Below, in pieces: positions 18,512-26,273 of a DNA stretch of 64,000 nt; position 1 is the first letter of the stretch, and every line of letters begins with the position of its first letter. A program made the translations under genes and the position numbers. The notes under the pieces are model-generated. The model did no database searches. It had not been told where the DNA came from and worked only from the letters and a program-made list of their open reading frames with translations. Source of the stretch: Sphingomonadales bacterium (GTDB taxonomy: Bacteria > Pseudomonadota > Alphaproteobacteria > Sphingomonadales > Sphingomonadaceae); assembly GCA_027490095.1 (NCBI GenBank), contig JAIXYT010000025.1:38922-102921 (forward strand), given 5' to 3'.

Positions 18512-19767
18512 GCGGCACGTCGCGATTCATGGCAGCGCTCGACGGCGTCTCCGGCCTTGGTGCCGGCTTTCTGGCGGCGAAAGGCGGCTTCAAGGCGCGG
18601 CTGCAGGCCGTGCTCGGCTCGGCGGCCGGCCAGCGCAACGCCATGGCCGTGCTCCGCTTTGCGAAACCCCGCCTGCAGCTGAAGCAGAACCTCATCAAAT
18701 GCTACGAGGGCGAAGGCTCGCTGCTGGTCACGCACGCGGCCGATTTCCACGCGGTGATCGAACGCCAGGCCGAGTTCCACGTCGTCTATGGCCCGCGGAT
18801 GCGGATGCTGACCGGCGGGCGGGACTTCTTCCTGGGGATGCAGGACGGGCCCGACTATCGGCGCGACACCGACGCGATGCGGGCGATCGTCAAACCCGAC
18901 GACCTGGTGCCCGTGCTGGCGATGGCCCGCGCCGAGGCGGCCGACGCGCTGGCAGGCAAGGAGGTGGATCTGCCGCCGGCGCTTTCGGCGCGCATCCCTG
19001 CGCTTATGGTCCAGCAGTATTTCGGCGTGGAGATGGAGACGGATCAGCTGATCGCGGACGCGACGGTGATGTTCCACTTCCTCTTTTCCGACCTCGACGC
19101 CGACCCGAAGATCAGCGCCGCGGCCATGGCCGCCAAGGACCGGGTGAACGCCGCCATCGACGCGAGTGCGGCGAGCGCGCGGCCAGGCACACTGCTTGCC
19201 CGCGCAGTCGAAGCGGGCAGGGCGGGTTCGACTGCCTTCGATGCCGACGGCATCCGCGCCAACATCATCGGCATCCTGATCGGGGCCATCCCGACGCTGT
19301 CGAAGGCCAGCTGCCTCGCCGTCGAGGAGCTTCTGCGCCGCCCGAAGGTGCTGGCCGATGCGCGGGCGGTCGCGCAAGCCGGCGACGAGGCCAAGGTCGC
19401 CGACCATCTGTGGGAGGCGCTGCGCTTCAACCCCGTCAACCCGATCCTCTACCGCCGCGCGGCAAAGGCGACGAACATCGGCGACACCGAGGTGGCGGAG
19501 AACACCATGGTGCTCGCCGCAAACCTGTCCGCCATGTTCGACGAGGCCGTGGTGGAGACGCCCACCCGCTTCATCGCAGGACGCCCCTGGGGCGTCTACG
19601 CGCTGTGGGGCGAGGGGCTGCACCTTTGCTGGGGGGACCGGATCAACAAGGCGATCCTGCCCGCCATGCTGACCCCGCTGCTCGCGAAACCGGGCCTCAG
19701 GCAGCTGTCTGCCCCGGATAGCGAAGGCACGCCCTTCCCGCGCCACTATCGGCTTGCCTGGAGCTAG
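18508..19767 (+). CDS. Cytochrome P450 with atypical I-helix
   Basis: A 419-residue P450-like protein. The haem-thiolate loop is WGEGLHLCWGDRINKA with Cys374, and the ExxR pair is E303/R306 in WEALRFNP. The I-helix region reads GILIGAIPTLSK (255-266). The acid normally preceding Thr is Pro262, so the usual proton-relay acid/alcohol pair is missing. That is known in P450s that use peroxides or rearrange hydroperoxides without activating oxygen, but the substrate here is unknown. The ATG overlaps the DyP stop by 4 bp, and the gene ends tail to tail with the next minus-strand gene (shared CTAG). No ferredoxin or reductase gene is adjacent. Confidence 0.88.
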   Translation: MSGTSRFMAALDGVSGLGAGFLAAKGGFKARLQAVLGSAAGQRNAMAVLRFAKPRLQLKQNLIKCYEGEGSLLVTHAADFHAVIERQAEFHVVYGPRMRMLTGGRDFFLGMQDGPDYRRDTDAMRAIVKPDDLVPVLAMARAEAADALAGKEVDLPPALSARIPALMVQQYFGVEMETDQLIADATVMFHFLFSDLDADPKISAAAMAAKDRVNAAIDASAASARPGTLLARAVEAGRAGSTAFDADGIRANIIGILIGAIPTLSKASCLAVEELLRRPKVLADARAVAQAGDEAKVADHLWEALRFNPVNPILYRRAAKATNIGDTEVAENTMVLAANLSAMFDEAVVETPTRFIAGRPWGVYALWGEGLHLCWGDRINKAILPAMLTPLLAKPGLRQLSAPDSEGTPFPRHYRLAWS

Positions 19768-20186
19768 GCCGCTTCGGCGCTCCGCAACTGCGCGATGAAG
19801 TCCCGTTCGCAGCTCAGCCTGCCGGCCACCTTGCTTTCGGGCGCGACCACCCGCCAGAAGGGAACAACCTCGGCAACGGCCTTGCCCTCGGCCATGTCCA
19901 TCAGCGCGGCTTCCGCGACGATGCGCAGATAGATGGCCGTGGTGACCGGGCAGGTCGCCTGCGCGCCGGCTGCGCGGGCGAGTTCGTGGCGCATCCGCTC
20001 GATGGTCCGCGTCTCGCCCGCCGGCACCCGCTGGCAATAGTTGGCAATGGCGCCCGGTGAGGCGATGTGCATCAGCGTGCCGCTGCCGATGCCGGCAAAG
20101 TCGGTCGACAGCATCACATTGTGCGGCGGCTTCGCCTTGTCGAAGCGCTTGCGCCAATCCGTCGGTCGCTTGGGTTTTCCGCTCAC
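19764..20186 (-). CDS. Protein resembling alkyltransferase-like (MGMT C-terminal) proteins
   Basis: A 140-residue soluble protein. Residues 51-115 (CQRVPAGETRTIERMRHELARA ... PFWRVV) follow the layout of the C-terminal domain of O6-alkylguanine-DNA alkyltransferases, in which VPxGxTxT starts a helix-turn-helix and PCHRV holds the active Cys. Here the position reads PFWRV, so the nucleophile would be absent, as in alkyltransferase-like proteins that only bind DNA. The match is weak and made by eye, and it may instead be an unnamed conserved family. A Lys/Arg-rich N terminus would suit nucleic-acid binding. It is convergent with the P450 gene. Confidence 0.7.
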   Translation of the reverse strand: MSGKPKRPTDWRKRFDKAKPPHNVMLSTDFAGIGSGTLMHIASPGAIANYCQRVPAGETRTIERMRHELARAAGAQATCPVTTAIYLRIVAEAALMDMAEGKAVAEVVPFWRVVAPESKVAGRLSCERDFIAQLRSAEAA

Positions 20187-20281
20187 GAATCGCCTCCTTG
20201 TGCCTGCTCGCCGCTTAGCAGCAGCGCGGAATTCGGCCCAATAAGGCGGCGGAAAACTTCATTTCTTCAGAGGTTTGACCT

Positions 20282-21658
20282 TCAGCTGCGCAGCCGCGCC
20301 AACGCCTCGTCGCGGCCGATCAGCGGCAGAAGCGCTCCCATGTCGGGCCCGTTGGACTGGCCCGTCAGCGCCAGCCGCAGCGGCGCGAACAGCGCCTTGC
20401 CCTTGCGCCCCGTCGAGGCCTTGAGCGCGTCCGTCAACGCCGCCCAGATGCCGGCGTCGAACGGCAGGCCTGCCAGCGTTTCGGCGGCAGCTGCCAGATA
20501 GGCCCTGTCCTCGTCCGTCTGGGCAGGCGCTGCGATGGGCCCGTGGATCACGGCCTTCCACTGCTCGGCCTCGGCGACGCTGGCGATGTTGCCGCGCACG
20601 GCGTTCCATTCCGCTTCGCTCAGGCTGGTGCGCCCCGCGACCGCCGCATGGTCCAGGTGGTGCAGGATCTGGCCGTTCAGCCGCTCGAGGTCGGCCTCGT
20701 CGAAGCGGGCGGTCGCCCGGCCCAGGTTGCCGATCTCGAACCCCTCGATCAGCGGCGCGTCCGACGTCACCGGCTCCACCGACTGGCTGGTTCCAAGCCG
20801 TGCCAGCAGCGCCTTCATCGCAATCGGCTCGATGCCGCGGTCGCGGAACTCCGACACCCCGATGGAGCCCAGCCGCTTCGACAGCGCGCCGTCGGCGCCC
20901 GTCAGCAGCGCGGCATGGCCGAACTGCGGGAACTGAGCCCCCGTTCCTGTTTGGCCGCGGAAGCGAAGCTGATCCGAAGGACCAATTCCAAGCGCGGCCA
21001 GCGCCGCAAACATCTGAAGCTGGATGCCCGTGTTCGTCACATGGTCCTCGCCGCGCACCACATGCGTGACGCCCATGTCCACATCGTCGATCACGCTCGG
21101 CAGCATATACAGCCAGCTGCCGTCGGCCCGCCGGATCACGGGATCAGAGAGCGACGGCACATCGATGCGGCTCGGGCCCCGGATCAGGTCGGTCCACTCG
21201 TGCGGAAGCGCTGGGTCCAGCTTGAAGCGCCAATGCGGCTTGCGGCCCTCGGCCTCGTACCGCGCATGGTCGGCATCCGTCAGCTGCAGCGCTGCGCGGT
21301 CATAGACCGGCGGCAGCCCGCGGCCCAGCAGCACCTTGCGCTTCAGGTCCAGCTCGTCCGGCGTTTCATAGGCGCGATAGGCGTGGCCGGCCGCCGCCAG
21401 CTGCCCCAGCACCTCCGCATAGCGCGCCATCCGGGCCGACTGCTTCTCCTCGGCATCGGGCGCCATTCCCAGCCAGCCGAGGTCGTCGCGGATCGATTGC
21501 GCAAACGCCTCGGTCGACCGCGCGGTGTCGGTGTCGTCCAGGCGCAGCAGGAAGCGCCCGCCCTGCTTGCGGGCCAGCAGCCAGTTCAGAAGCGCCGTGC
21601 GGACATTGCCGACATGAAGGCGGCCGGTGGGCGATGGAGCGAAGCGGGTGACGATCAT
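20282..21658 (-). CDS. gltX: Glutamyl-tRNA synthetase
   Basis: Class I aminoacyl-tRNA synthetase that charges tRNA-Glu. The start MIVTRFAPSPTGRLHVGN carries the HIGH-type motif and ALSKRLGS is the KMSKS loop. The C-terminal anticodon-binding domain is present. The ATG at 21658 is preferred over an upstream in-frame ATG that adds 12 unconserved residues. The protein has about 16 extra residues (IGPSDQLRFRGQTGTG) between FAALAALG and AQFPQFGH, directly before the KMSKS region. They are encoded by 20939-20986, which resembles a repeat found elsewhere in the window. Confidence 0.95.
   Translation of the reverse strand: MIVTRFAPSPTGRLHVGNVRTALLNWLLARKQGGRFLLRLDDTDTARSTEAFAQSIRDDLGWLGMAPDAEEKQSARMARYAEVLGQLAAAGHAYRAYETPDELDLKRKVLLGRGLPPVYDRAALQLTDADHARYEAEGRKPHWRFKLDPALPHEWTDLIRGPSRIDVPSLSDPVIRRADGSWLYMLPSVIDDVDMGVTHVVRGEDHVTNTGIQLQMFAALAALGIGPSDQLRFRGQTGTGAQFPQFGHAALLTGADGALSKRLGSIGVSEFRDRGIEPIAMKALLARLGTSQSVEPVTSDAPLIEGFEIGNLGRATARFDEADLERLNGQILHHLDHAAVAGRTSLSEAEWNAVRGNIASVAEAEQWKAVIHGPIAAPAQTDEDRAYLAAAAETLAGLPFDAGIWAALTDALKASTGRKGKALFAPLRLALTGQSNGPDMGALLPLIGRDEALARLRS
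20939..20986 (-). repeat. In-frame repeat-like insert inside gltX
   Basis: This 48-bp stretch encodes residues not expected in the family. Its core at 20956-20983 matches, with few differences, an intergenic sequence at 31957-31983 (shared blocks CGCGGA, AAGCTGA and CCGAAGG). Both can fold into a small hairpin with a GAA/TTC loop. This suggests a short palindromic element that inserted in frame. Confidence 0.5.
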
Positions 21659-21726
21659 GAGCGCGCCGATAGTCCGGCACGCGCGGGAGCGCAAACCTCA
21701 AGGGCGCGGAAGGGCCGGCCGTGCCG

Positions 21727-22125
21727 TCAGTTCGCGAAGCGCGTGCCCTTGGGCACCTCGACCGGTGTGAACGCCCCCAGCGCGCAGCTTCCGAAGGTCA
21801 TCCCGCTCAGCGGATCGACGATATCGAACAGGTCGAGCTCGCAATACTGGGTCATGGTGGTGCGGAAGATCAGCACCCGATCGTCGCGCAACATGGGGCA
21901 GCTGCCGCGCAGCTCGTTGCGGAACCAGCCGCTCTGCGCCCGGAACATCAGAACGCTGCTGCCGGCCTGCTTGGTCGAGACCCCGGCGCGGATGGGGATG
22001 CAGGGCCGCGCGGCGCCGGTTGCCTTCAGGGTCATGGGGTCGGTGACAGGGGGCTTTGCGGCAAGGGCAGGCCCCGCCAGCGCAACTGCAAGCGCAAACA
22101 CCATGGGTCGAAGGTCAGAAAGCAT
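21727..22125 (-). CDS. Exported protein, DUF6491-like
   Basis: A 132-residue protein with a signal peptide (MVFALAVALAGPALA, cleavage before AKPP). The mature part begins CIPIRAGVSTKQAG and contains WFRNELRGSCPMLRDDRVLIFRTTMTQYCELDLFDIVD and GSCALGAF. The pattern of an N-terminal Cys, RN-L-xx-CP-L and a final SC-LG-F is what I associate with DUF6491, a periplasmic family common in Sphingomonadales with no known function. The ATG at 22125 overlaps the gloB stop by 11 bp, and an internal ATG at 22107 is possible. Confidence 0.75.
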   Translation of the reverse strand: MLSDLRPMVFALAVALAGPALAAKPPVTDPMTLKATGAARPCIPIRAGVSTKQAGSSVLMFRAQSGWFRNELRGSCPMLRDDRVLIFRTTMTQYCELDLFDIVDPLSGMTFGSCALGAFTPVEVPKGTRFAN

Positions 22126-22834
22126 CCTTTGCGCTCCTGCGTGCACCCAGCTCCGCCACGGACTCCGCCCGGACGAAGGGGTTGGTTTCAAGCTCTTCGG
22201 CCAGCCGGAAGGGAACCGTGGGTCGCGCCTCTGCACGCGCCGCCTCCACCGCCCGCAACCGCGCCAGCAGCGCCGGATTGTCCGGCTCGACCGTGATCGC
22301 GAACCGCGCGTTCGACAGGGTATACTCATGGGCACAGCAGACCAGGGTTTCGGCCGGCAGCGCCTTCAGCCTGCCGAGTGCGGCGAACATGTCGTCCGCA
22401 CTGCCCTCGAACAGCCGGCCGCAGCCCATGGCGAACAGGGTGTCGCCCGGAAACAGCAGCCCTTCGGCCGGCAGATGGTAGGCGATGTGGCCGGCCGTGT
22501 GCGCACCGACGAACAGCACATCTGCCTGCGTGTCGCCAAGCCGGACCCGCTCTCCGTCATCGACCGCGACGTCCAGCCCCGGGATCCGCGCGGCCTCCCT
22601 TGCAGGGCCGACAACCGTGCAGCCGGTTGCCGCCTTGATTGCGGCATTCCCGCCGACATGGTCAGGGTGCCAGTGCGTGTTGAGGATGTGGGTGATGCGC
22701 AGGCCGAGCGCCCGCGCCCGTTCCAGCACAGGGTCGGCCACAGCCGGGTCGATCACCGCCGCCACGCCGGGTGCATAGGGCAGCAGCCAGATGTAATTGT
22801 CCGAAAGGGCCGGAATGCGGACGGGCTCGGTCAT
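22115..22834 (-). CDS. gloB: Hydroxyacylglutathione hydrolase (glyoxalase II)
   Basis: Hydrolyses S-lactoylglutathione to lactate and glutathione, the second step of methylglyoxal detoxification. The 239-residue metallo-beta-lactamase-fold protein has the metal motif THWHPDHVGG near residue 53 and further ligands in GHIAYH, FPGDTLF and CCAHEYT. The C-terminal substrate domain ends ELETNPFVRAESVAELG, the usual glutathione-binding signature. It lies near a glyoxalase I gene on the same strand, with only an UrcA-family gene in between. Confidence 0.95.
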   Translation of the reverse strand: MTEPVRIPALSDNYIWLLPYAPGVAAVIDPAVADPVLERARALGLRITHILNTHWHPDHVGGNAAIKAATGCTVVGPAREAARIPGLDVAVDDGERVRLGDTQADVLFVGAHTAGHIAYHLPAEGLLFPGDTLFAMGCGRLFEGSADDMFAALGRLKALPAETLVCCAHEYTLSNARFAITVEPDNPALLARLRAVEAARAEARPTVPFRLAEELETNPFVRAESVAELGARRSAKDAF

Positions 22835-22907
22835 GACCGCCCATTAGCCCACATCGGGGCCGGGTGCCATGTCCGAGCCGTCGCAGCCGGTCGGTCGCCG
22901 CCGCGCC

Positions 22908-23237
22908 TCAGCGGGCGCGGGCGTCCGATGCAAGCTTCACGATCTGCGGTTCGGCCGACGCCATCACCGAGTCGAAGCAGGATTGGCGGTTCATGGTCGC
23001 CTTCGCGTTGCTCTGGGCGGTGCCGCACATCTTGGAGGCTTCCGCCTTCACGCGGGACCGCAGGGTCGCAACCCCACTGTCGGTCGCGAGATTGAGATCG
23101 TTGTACGGAACCTGGGCCGATACCTGTTCCCAGCCCATCTTCAGATAATCCGACGTCACCATCACGTCGGCCTGGGCGGTCGCAGCAGTGGCAGATGCGA
23201 GCAGTGCAACGGCACCGAGCGTCAGTCCGATCTTCAT
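22908..23237 (-). CDS. UrcA family protein
   Basis: A 109-residue exported protein. The signal peptide MKIGLTLGAVALLASATAATAQA is followed by a small domain with VPYNDLNLATDSGVATLRSRVKAEASKMCG and a second Cys in NRQSCFDSVMA, which likely form a disulfide. The YxDLNL-x-S/T-xGxxxLxxR pattern is the UrcA family signature, found widely in Sphingomonadales and Caulobacterales. Its function is unknown. A good ribosome-binding site (GGGGGATATCC) precedes the ATG. Confidence 0.88.
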   Translation of the reverse strand: MKIGLTLGAVALLASATAATAQADVMVTSDYLKMGWEQVSAQVPYNDLNLATDSGVATLRSRVKAEASKMCGTAQSNAKATMNRQSCFDSVMASAEPQIVKLASDARAR

Positions 23238-23337
23238 CGAGGATATCCCCCTTCATTTTGAGGCTCAGGCGGCTCCCTTGCCCCCCGGTGATCGCGAAAC
23301 TAACCCCGGATTCAGGCCTTTGCAAGCTGAGGCGGCT

Positions 23338-23754
23338 CTACCAGCTCCCGATGTTGGGCGCGCTGGTCCAGGGCTCGGCCGGCGGCAGCGGCGCCCCCAT
23401 CTGCAGCAGCTCCACCGAGATCCCGTCCGGCGACCGAACGAAGGCCATGCGCCCGTCGCGCGGCGGGCGGTTGATGATGACCCCGCCTTCCGCCAATCTG
23501 CTGCAGGATTCATATATGTTCTCAACGGCATAGGCGACGTGGCCGAAGTTGCGGCCGCCATCGTAGCCCGCCTCGTCCCAATTGTGGGTCAGTTCGATCT
23601 GCGCAGTCTCGTCGCCCGGGGCCGCAAGGAAGATCAGCGTGAAGCGGCCGGCTTCATTGTCGAAACGGCGCAATTCCTGAAGGCCCAGCAGGTTGAAGAA
23701 CCGGATGGTTGCATCGGGATCCGACACCCGAAGCATGGTGTGCAGATACTTCAT
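23338..23754 (-). CDS. gloA: Lactoylglutathione lyase (glyoxalase I), VOC family
   Basis: Converts the methylglyoxal-glutathione hemithioacetal to S-lactoylglutathione. The 138-residue VOC protein starts MKYLHTMLRVSDPDATIRFF. The four metal ligands are visible: His5, the Glu in QIELTHNW, the His in FGHVAYAV and the Glu in ISVELLQMG. It acts with the glyoxalase II encoded nearby. Its ATG overlaps the stop of the upstream thioesterase gene (ATGA), so the two are probably one transcript. Confidence 0.92.
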   Translation of the reverse strand: MKYLHTMLRVSDPDATIRFFNLLGLQELRRFDNEAGRFTLIFLAAPGDETAQIELTHNWDEAGYDGGRNFGHVAYAVENIYESCSRLAEGGVIINRPPRDGRMAFVRSPDGISVELLQMGAPLPPAEPWTSAPNIGSW

Positions 23755-24227
23755 CGCGCTGTTTCCTGTCCGGGGGTTTCGTGTTTCAGGGGCCGCCCCT
23801 CATAGCGCTCGAACAGCTCCACGATCCAGCCCGGCACCGGGCTCGAGGGGCCACGCACTTCGGCGACATGCACCTGCACCGTCTCGCCGCTGGCGCGCAG
23901 GTCCTCGCCGTCCGGGCCGTTCGCAAGGCCGTGGATCTCCAGCGCCATCGTCATCGAGCTGCGGCCGATCCGGGCCGTCCGGCAGCAGATCAGGATTTCC
24001 TCGTCGAGGCTGATGGGGGCCCTGTACTCGACCAGTGCGCGGGCGACGTGGAACTCCACCCCGCCGGCGACTCCCGTCTTTTCGTACAGGCCAGCCGCGC
24101 GCCAGTATTCGGTGAGCGCGATGTCGAAATATTCGAGGTAGCGGCTGTTGTAGACGACGGCCTGGGCGTCGATCTCGGGGTAGTGCACCCGTTTCGCCCA
24201 GGCGAAGCGGAAGTCCGTGCGGGCCAT
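23751..24227 (-). CDS. Acyl-CoA thioesterase, hotdog fold (4HBT family)
   Basis: A 158-residue single hotdog-domain protein. The segment RVHYPEIDAQAVVYNSRYLEYFDIAL is the 4-hydroxybenzoyl-CoA thioesterase-type motif, with the catalytic Asp in EIDAQAVVYNSRY. It probably hydrolyses acyl-CoA in the cytoplasm; the substrate cannot be read from the sequence. The ATG at 24227 has a clear AGGAGAT ribosome-binding site 6 bases upstream, which rules out the longer frame. It is coupled to gloA. Confidence 0.9.
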   Translation of the reverse strand: MARTDFRFAWAKRVHYPEIDAQAVVYNSRYLEYFDIALTEYWRAAGLYEKTGVAGGVEFHVARALVEYRAPISLDEEILICCRTARIGRSSMTMALEIHGLANGPDGEDLRASGETVQVHVAEVRGPSSPVPGWIVELFERYEGRPLKHETPGQETAR

Positions 24228-24344
24228 GCGACGATCTCCTGTCCGGCGCCCGAGGTTGCCGCTCGGGCGATCCCTGTCAACCTGCCACCCCACTCTTGAC
24301 ACGGGCCGCTTCCGGGCGTTCCCATCGGGCTCGATCATGGCAGG

Positions 24345-25061
24345 ATGTGGCTGATGGACTGGACCAATTCCTCCGTTGTGTCGGGCGCCCTGATCGGCGC
24401 GGGGCTGGCGCTTGCCGGGCTGTTCGTGGCCGGCGGCCTCAACAGCATCCGCCGCGGCGAGGCGATCGTGACGGTGCGCGGCGTCGCCGAGCGCGACGTG
24501 GAGGCCGACCTTGCGACCTGGACCATCGCCACCCAGGCCAACGGCAGCGACCTTGCGATCGTGCAGGGCAAGGCCGACGCCGACGCCGAGGCCGTGCGCG
24601 CCTTCCTGACCGCGAACGGCTTCACGCCTGCGGAGATCCAGCCGCGGGGATCTTCCGTCAGCCAGTATTACGACGGCAATCTCGGCCGGCTCAACATCAC
24701 CATCCGCCAGCGCATCCTCGCCCGCACCACCGACATCCGCCGGATGGAAAAGGCCTTCGCGAACCAGGCCGAGATGATCCGCAAGGGTGTCGCGCTGGAA
24801 AGCGAGGGGGCAGGCGGCGTCACCTACAGCTTCACGAAGCTGAACGACGTGAAGCCCGAGATGATCGCCGAGGCGACGAAGAGCGCCCGCGAGGCGGCCG
24901 ACCAGTTCGCCCGCGACAGCGACAGCCGGGTGGGCGGCATCGCCCGCGCGACCCAGGGCCTGTTCTCGATCACCGGGCGCGACGGCGAGACCGGCATCGG
25001 CACCGACACGCCCTATCAGAAGGTGCGCGTGGTCACGACGATCGATTTCGCGCTCGATTGA
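24345..25061 (+). CDS. SIMPL domain-containing protein
   Basis: A 238-residue protein with one N-terminal membrane anchor (about residues 12-32) and a periplasmic SIMPL (DUF541) domain. The domain starts with ITVRGVAERDVEADLATWTI-like text and ends with a paired RVVTTIDFALD strand. SIMPL proteins form large periplasmic or outer-membrane-associated assemblies linked to oxidative stress, with no agreed function. An in-frame ATG at 24354 is an alternative start. It ends tail to tail with a small membrane-protein gene, 4 bp away. Confidence 0.88.
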   Translation: MWLMDWTNSSVVSGALIGAGLALAGLFVAGGLNSIRRGEAIVTVRGVAERDVEADLATWTIATQANGSDLAIVQGKADADAEAVRAFLTANGFTPAEIQPRGSSVSQYYDGNLGRLNITIRQRILARTTDIRRMEKAFANQAEMIRKGVALESEGAGGVTYSFTKLNDVKPEMIAEATKSAREAADQFARDSDSRVGGIARATQGLFSITGRDGETGIGTDTPYQKVRVVTTIDFALD

Positions 25062-25065
25062 GCGG

Positions 25066-25263
25066 TCAGAGCGGCCAGCCGTCGCGCCACAGGACTGCCA
25101 TCCGGACGAGGGCCATGATCAGCAGGATCGCTGCCAGGATCATCAGATAGTCCCAGGGCACCAGCGACAGCCGGCCGATGCCCCGGCGGGCCTGCAGGAA
25201 GCCCGCCAGCAGCAGCAGCGCCAATGCGGATCCGGCGCCTGCCAGTGTCGTGGACCAGCCCAT
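25066..25263 (-). CDS. Small two-helix membrane protein
   Basis: A 65-residue protein made almost entirely of two membrane helices (GSALALLLLAGFLQA and YLMILAAILLIMALVRMAVLW), with basic residues between them. No family is recognised. The ATG at 25263 gives a compact protein. The longer open frame upstream is antisense to the next gene and was dropped. It is divergent from the exported methyltransferase gene. Confidence 0.65.
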   Translation of the reverse strand: MGWSTTLAGAGSALALLLLAGFLQARRGIGRLSLVPWDYLMILAAILLIMALVRMAVLWRDGWPL

Positions 25264-25339
25264 GCGCTTGCCAATAGCGCTGGACGCCCTATTTGACGAG
25301 GCGCCTGGGCCGAAGGGCCGCCAAAGGGGAGATGTCTCG

Positions 25340-26179
25340 ATGTCACGCACCGCTCTTGTCGGCCTATTCGCCATGGTCGCGCTTGCCGCCCAGCCGGCGC
25401 TTGCCCAGAAGGCCGCCCCCAGGCAGGCCGACGTGTCGGCGCGGATCGAAGCAGCGGCCAATGGCGACCATCGGTCCGCCGAGAACAAGGCGCGCAACGC
25501 CTACCGCCATCCGGTCGAGACGCTCACCTTCTTCGGGCTGAAGCCGAACATGACCGTGATCGAGATCTCGCCGGGCGGTGGTTGGTACACCGAGGTGCTT
25601 GCGCCCGTGCTGAAGGACAAGGGCCGCTATGTGGCCGCGCACAACAACCCGATGGGCTCGCCCGGCGCCCAGCGCCAGCGGACCGCCTTCATCGAGAAGG
25701 TCCAGGCCAATCCGGACGTCTTCGGCAAGGTGGCCGTCACCAGCTTCGGCAAGGGGATCGAGGGCAACATCGGCGCGCCCGGATCGGCCGACATGGTGCT
25801 GACCTTCCGCAACGTGCACAACTGGGTGGGCGCCGGCTTCGCGCCCGACGCCTTCAAGGCCTTCTACGCGGCGCTGAAGCCCGGCGGCGTGCTGGGTGTG
25901 GTGGAACATCGGCTGCCCGAAGATCGCCCGGACACCGACGAGAACCGCAAGTCCGGCTATGTGAAGACCAGCGAGGTGATCCGCATGGCCGAGGCCGCCG
26001 GGTTCAAGCTGGCCGGGCAGAGCGAGGTGAACGCCAATCCGAAGGACACGGCAGACCACCCCAAGGGAGTCTGGACGCTGCCCCCCAACTTCGCGATGGG
26101 CGACACGGATCGGGCGAAATATGCCGCCATCGGGGAATCCGACCGGATGACCCTGAAGTTCGTGAAGCCGGCGAGCTGA
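25340..26179 (+). CDS. Exported methyltransferase-like protein
   Basis: A 279-residue protein with a clear signal peptide (MSRTALVGLFAMVALAAQPALAQ) in front of a class I SAM-methyltransferase fold. Motif I is VIEISPGGGWYTEVLAP, the acidic/post-I region follows (GRYVAAHNN), and motif IV-like text is ADMVLTFRNVHNW. Related exported methyltransferases occur in many alphaproteobacteria, but the periplasm has no known SAM pool, so real activity is uncertain. The ATG at 25340 has a GGGGAGAT ribosome-binding site. A short spacer separates it from the next exported protein. Confidence 0.85.
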   Translation: MSRTALVGLFAMVALAAQPALAQKAAPRQADVSARIEAAANGDHRSAENKARNAYRHPVETLTFFGLKPNMTVIEISPGGGWYTEVLAPVLKDKGRYVAAHNNPMGSPGAQRQRTAFIEKVQANPDVFGKVAVTSFGKGIEGNIGAPGSADMVLTFRNVHNWVGAGFAPDAFKAFYAALKPGGVLGVVEHRLPEDRPDTDENRKSGYVKTSEVIRMAEAAGFKLAGQSEVNANPKDTADHPKGVWTLPPNFAMGDTDRAKYAAIGESDRMTLKFVKPAS

Positions 26180-26273
26180 CCCGGGCGGCCGCTTTCACGC
26201 ATCTGCCGCAGGGGCGGCTGCCTGCGGGCGGGCACGCCGAAGGTTCACAAGAGGTTCAATCTGGCCCGCGCAA

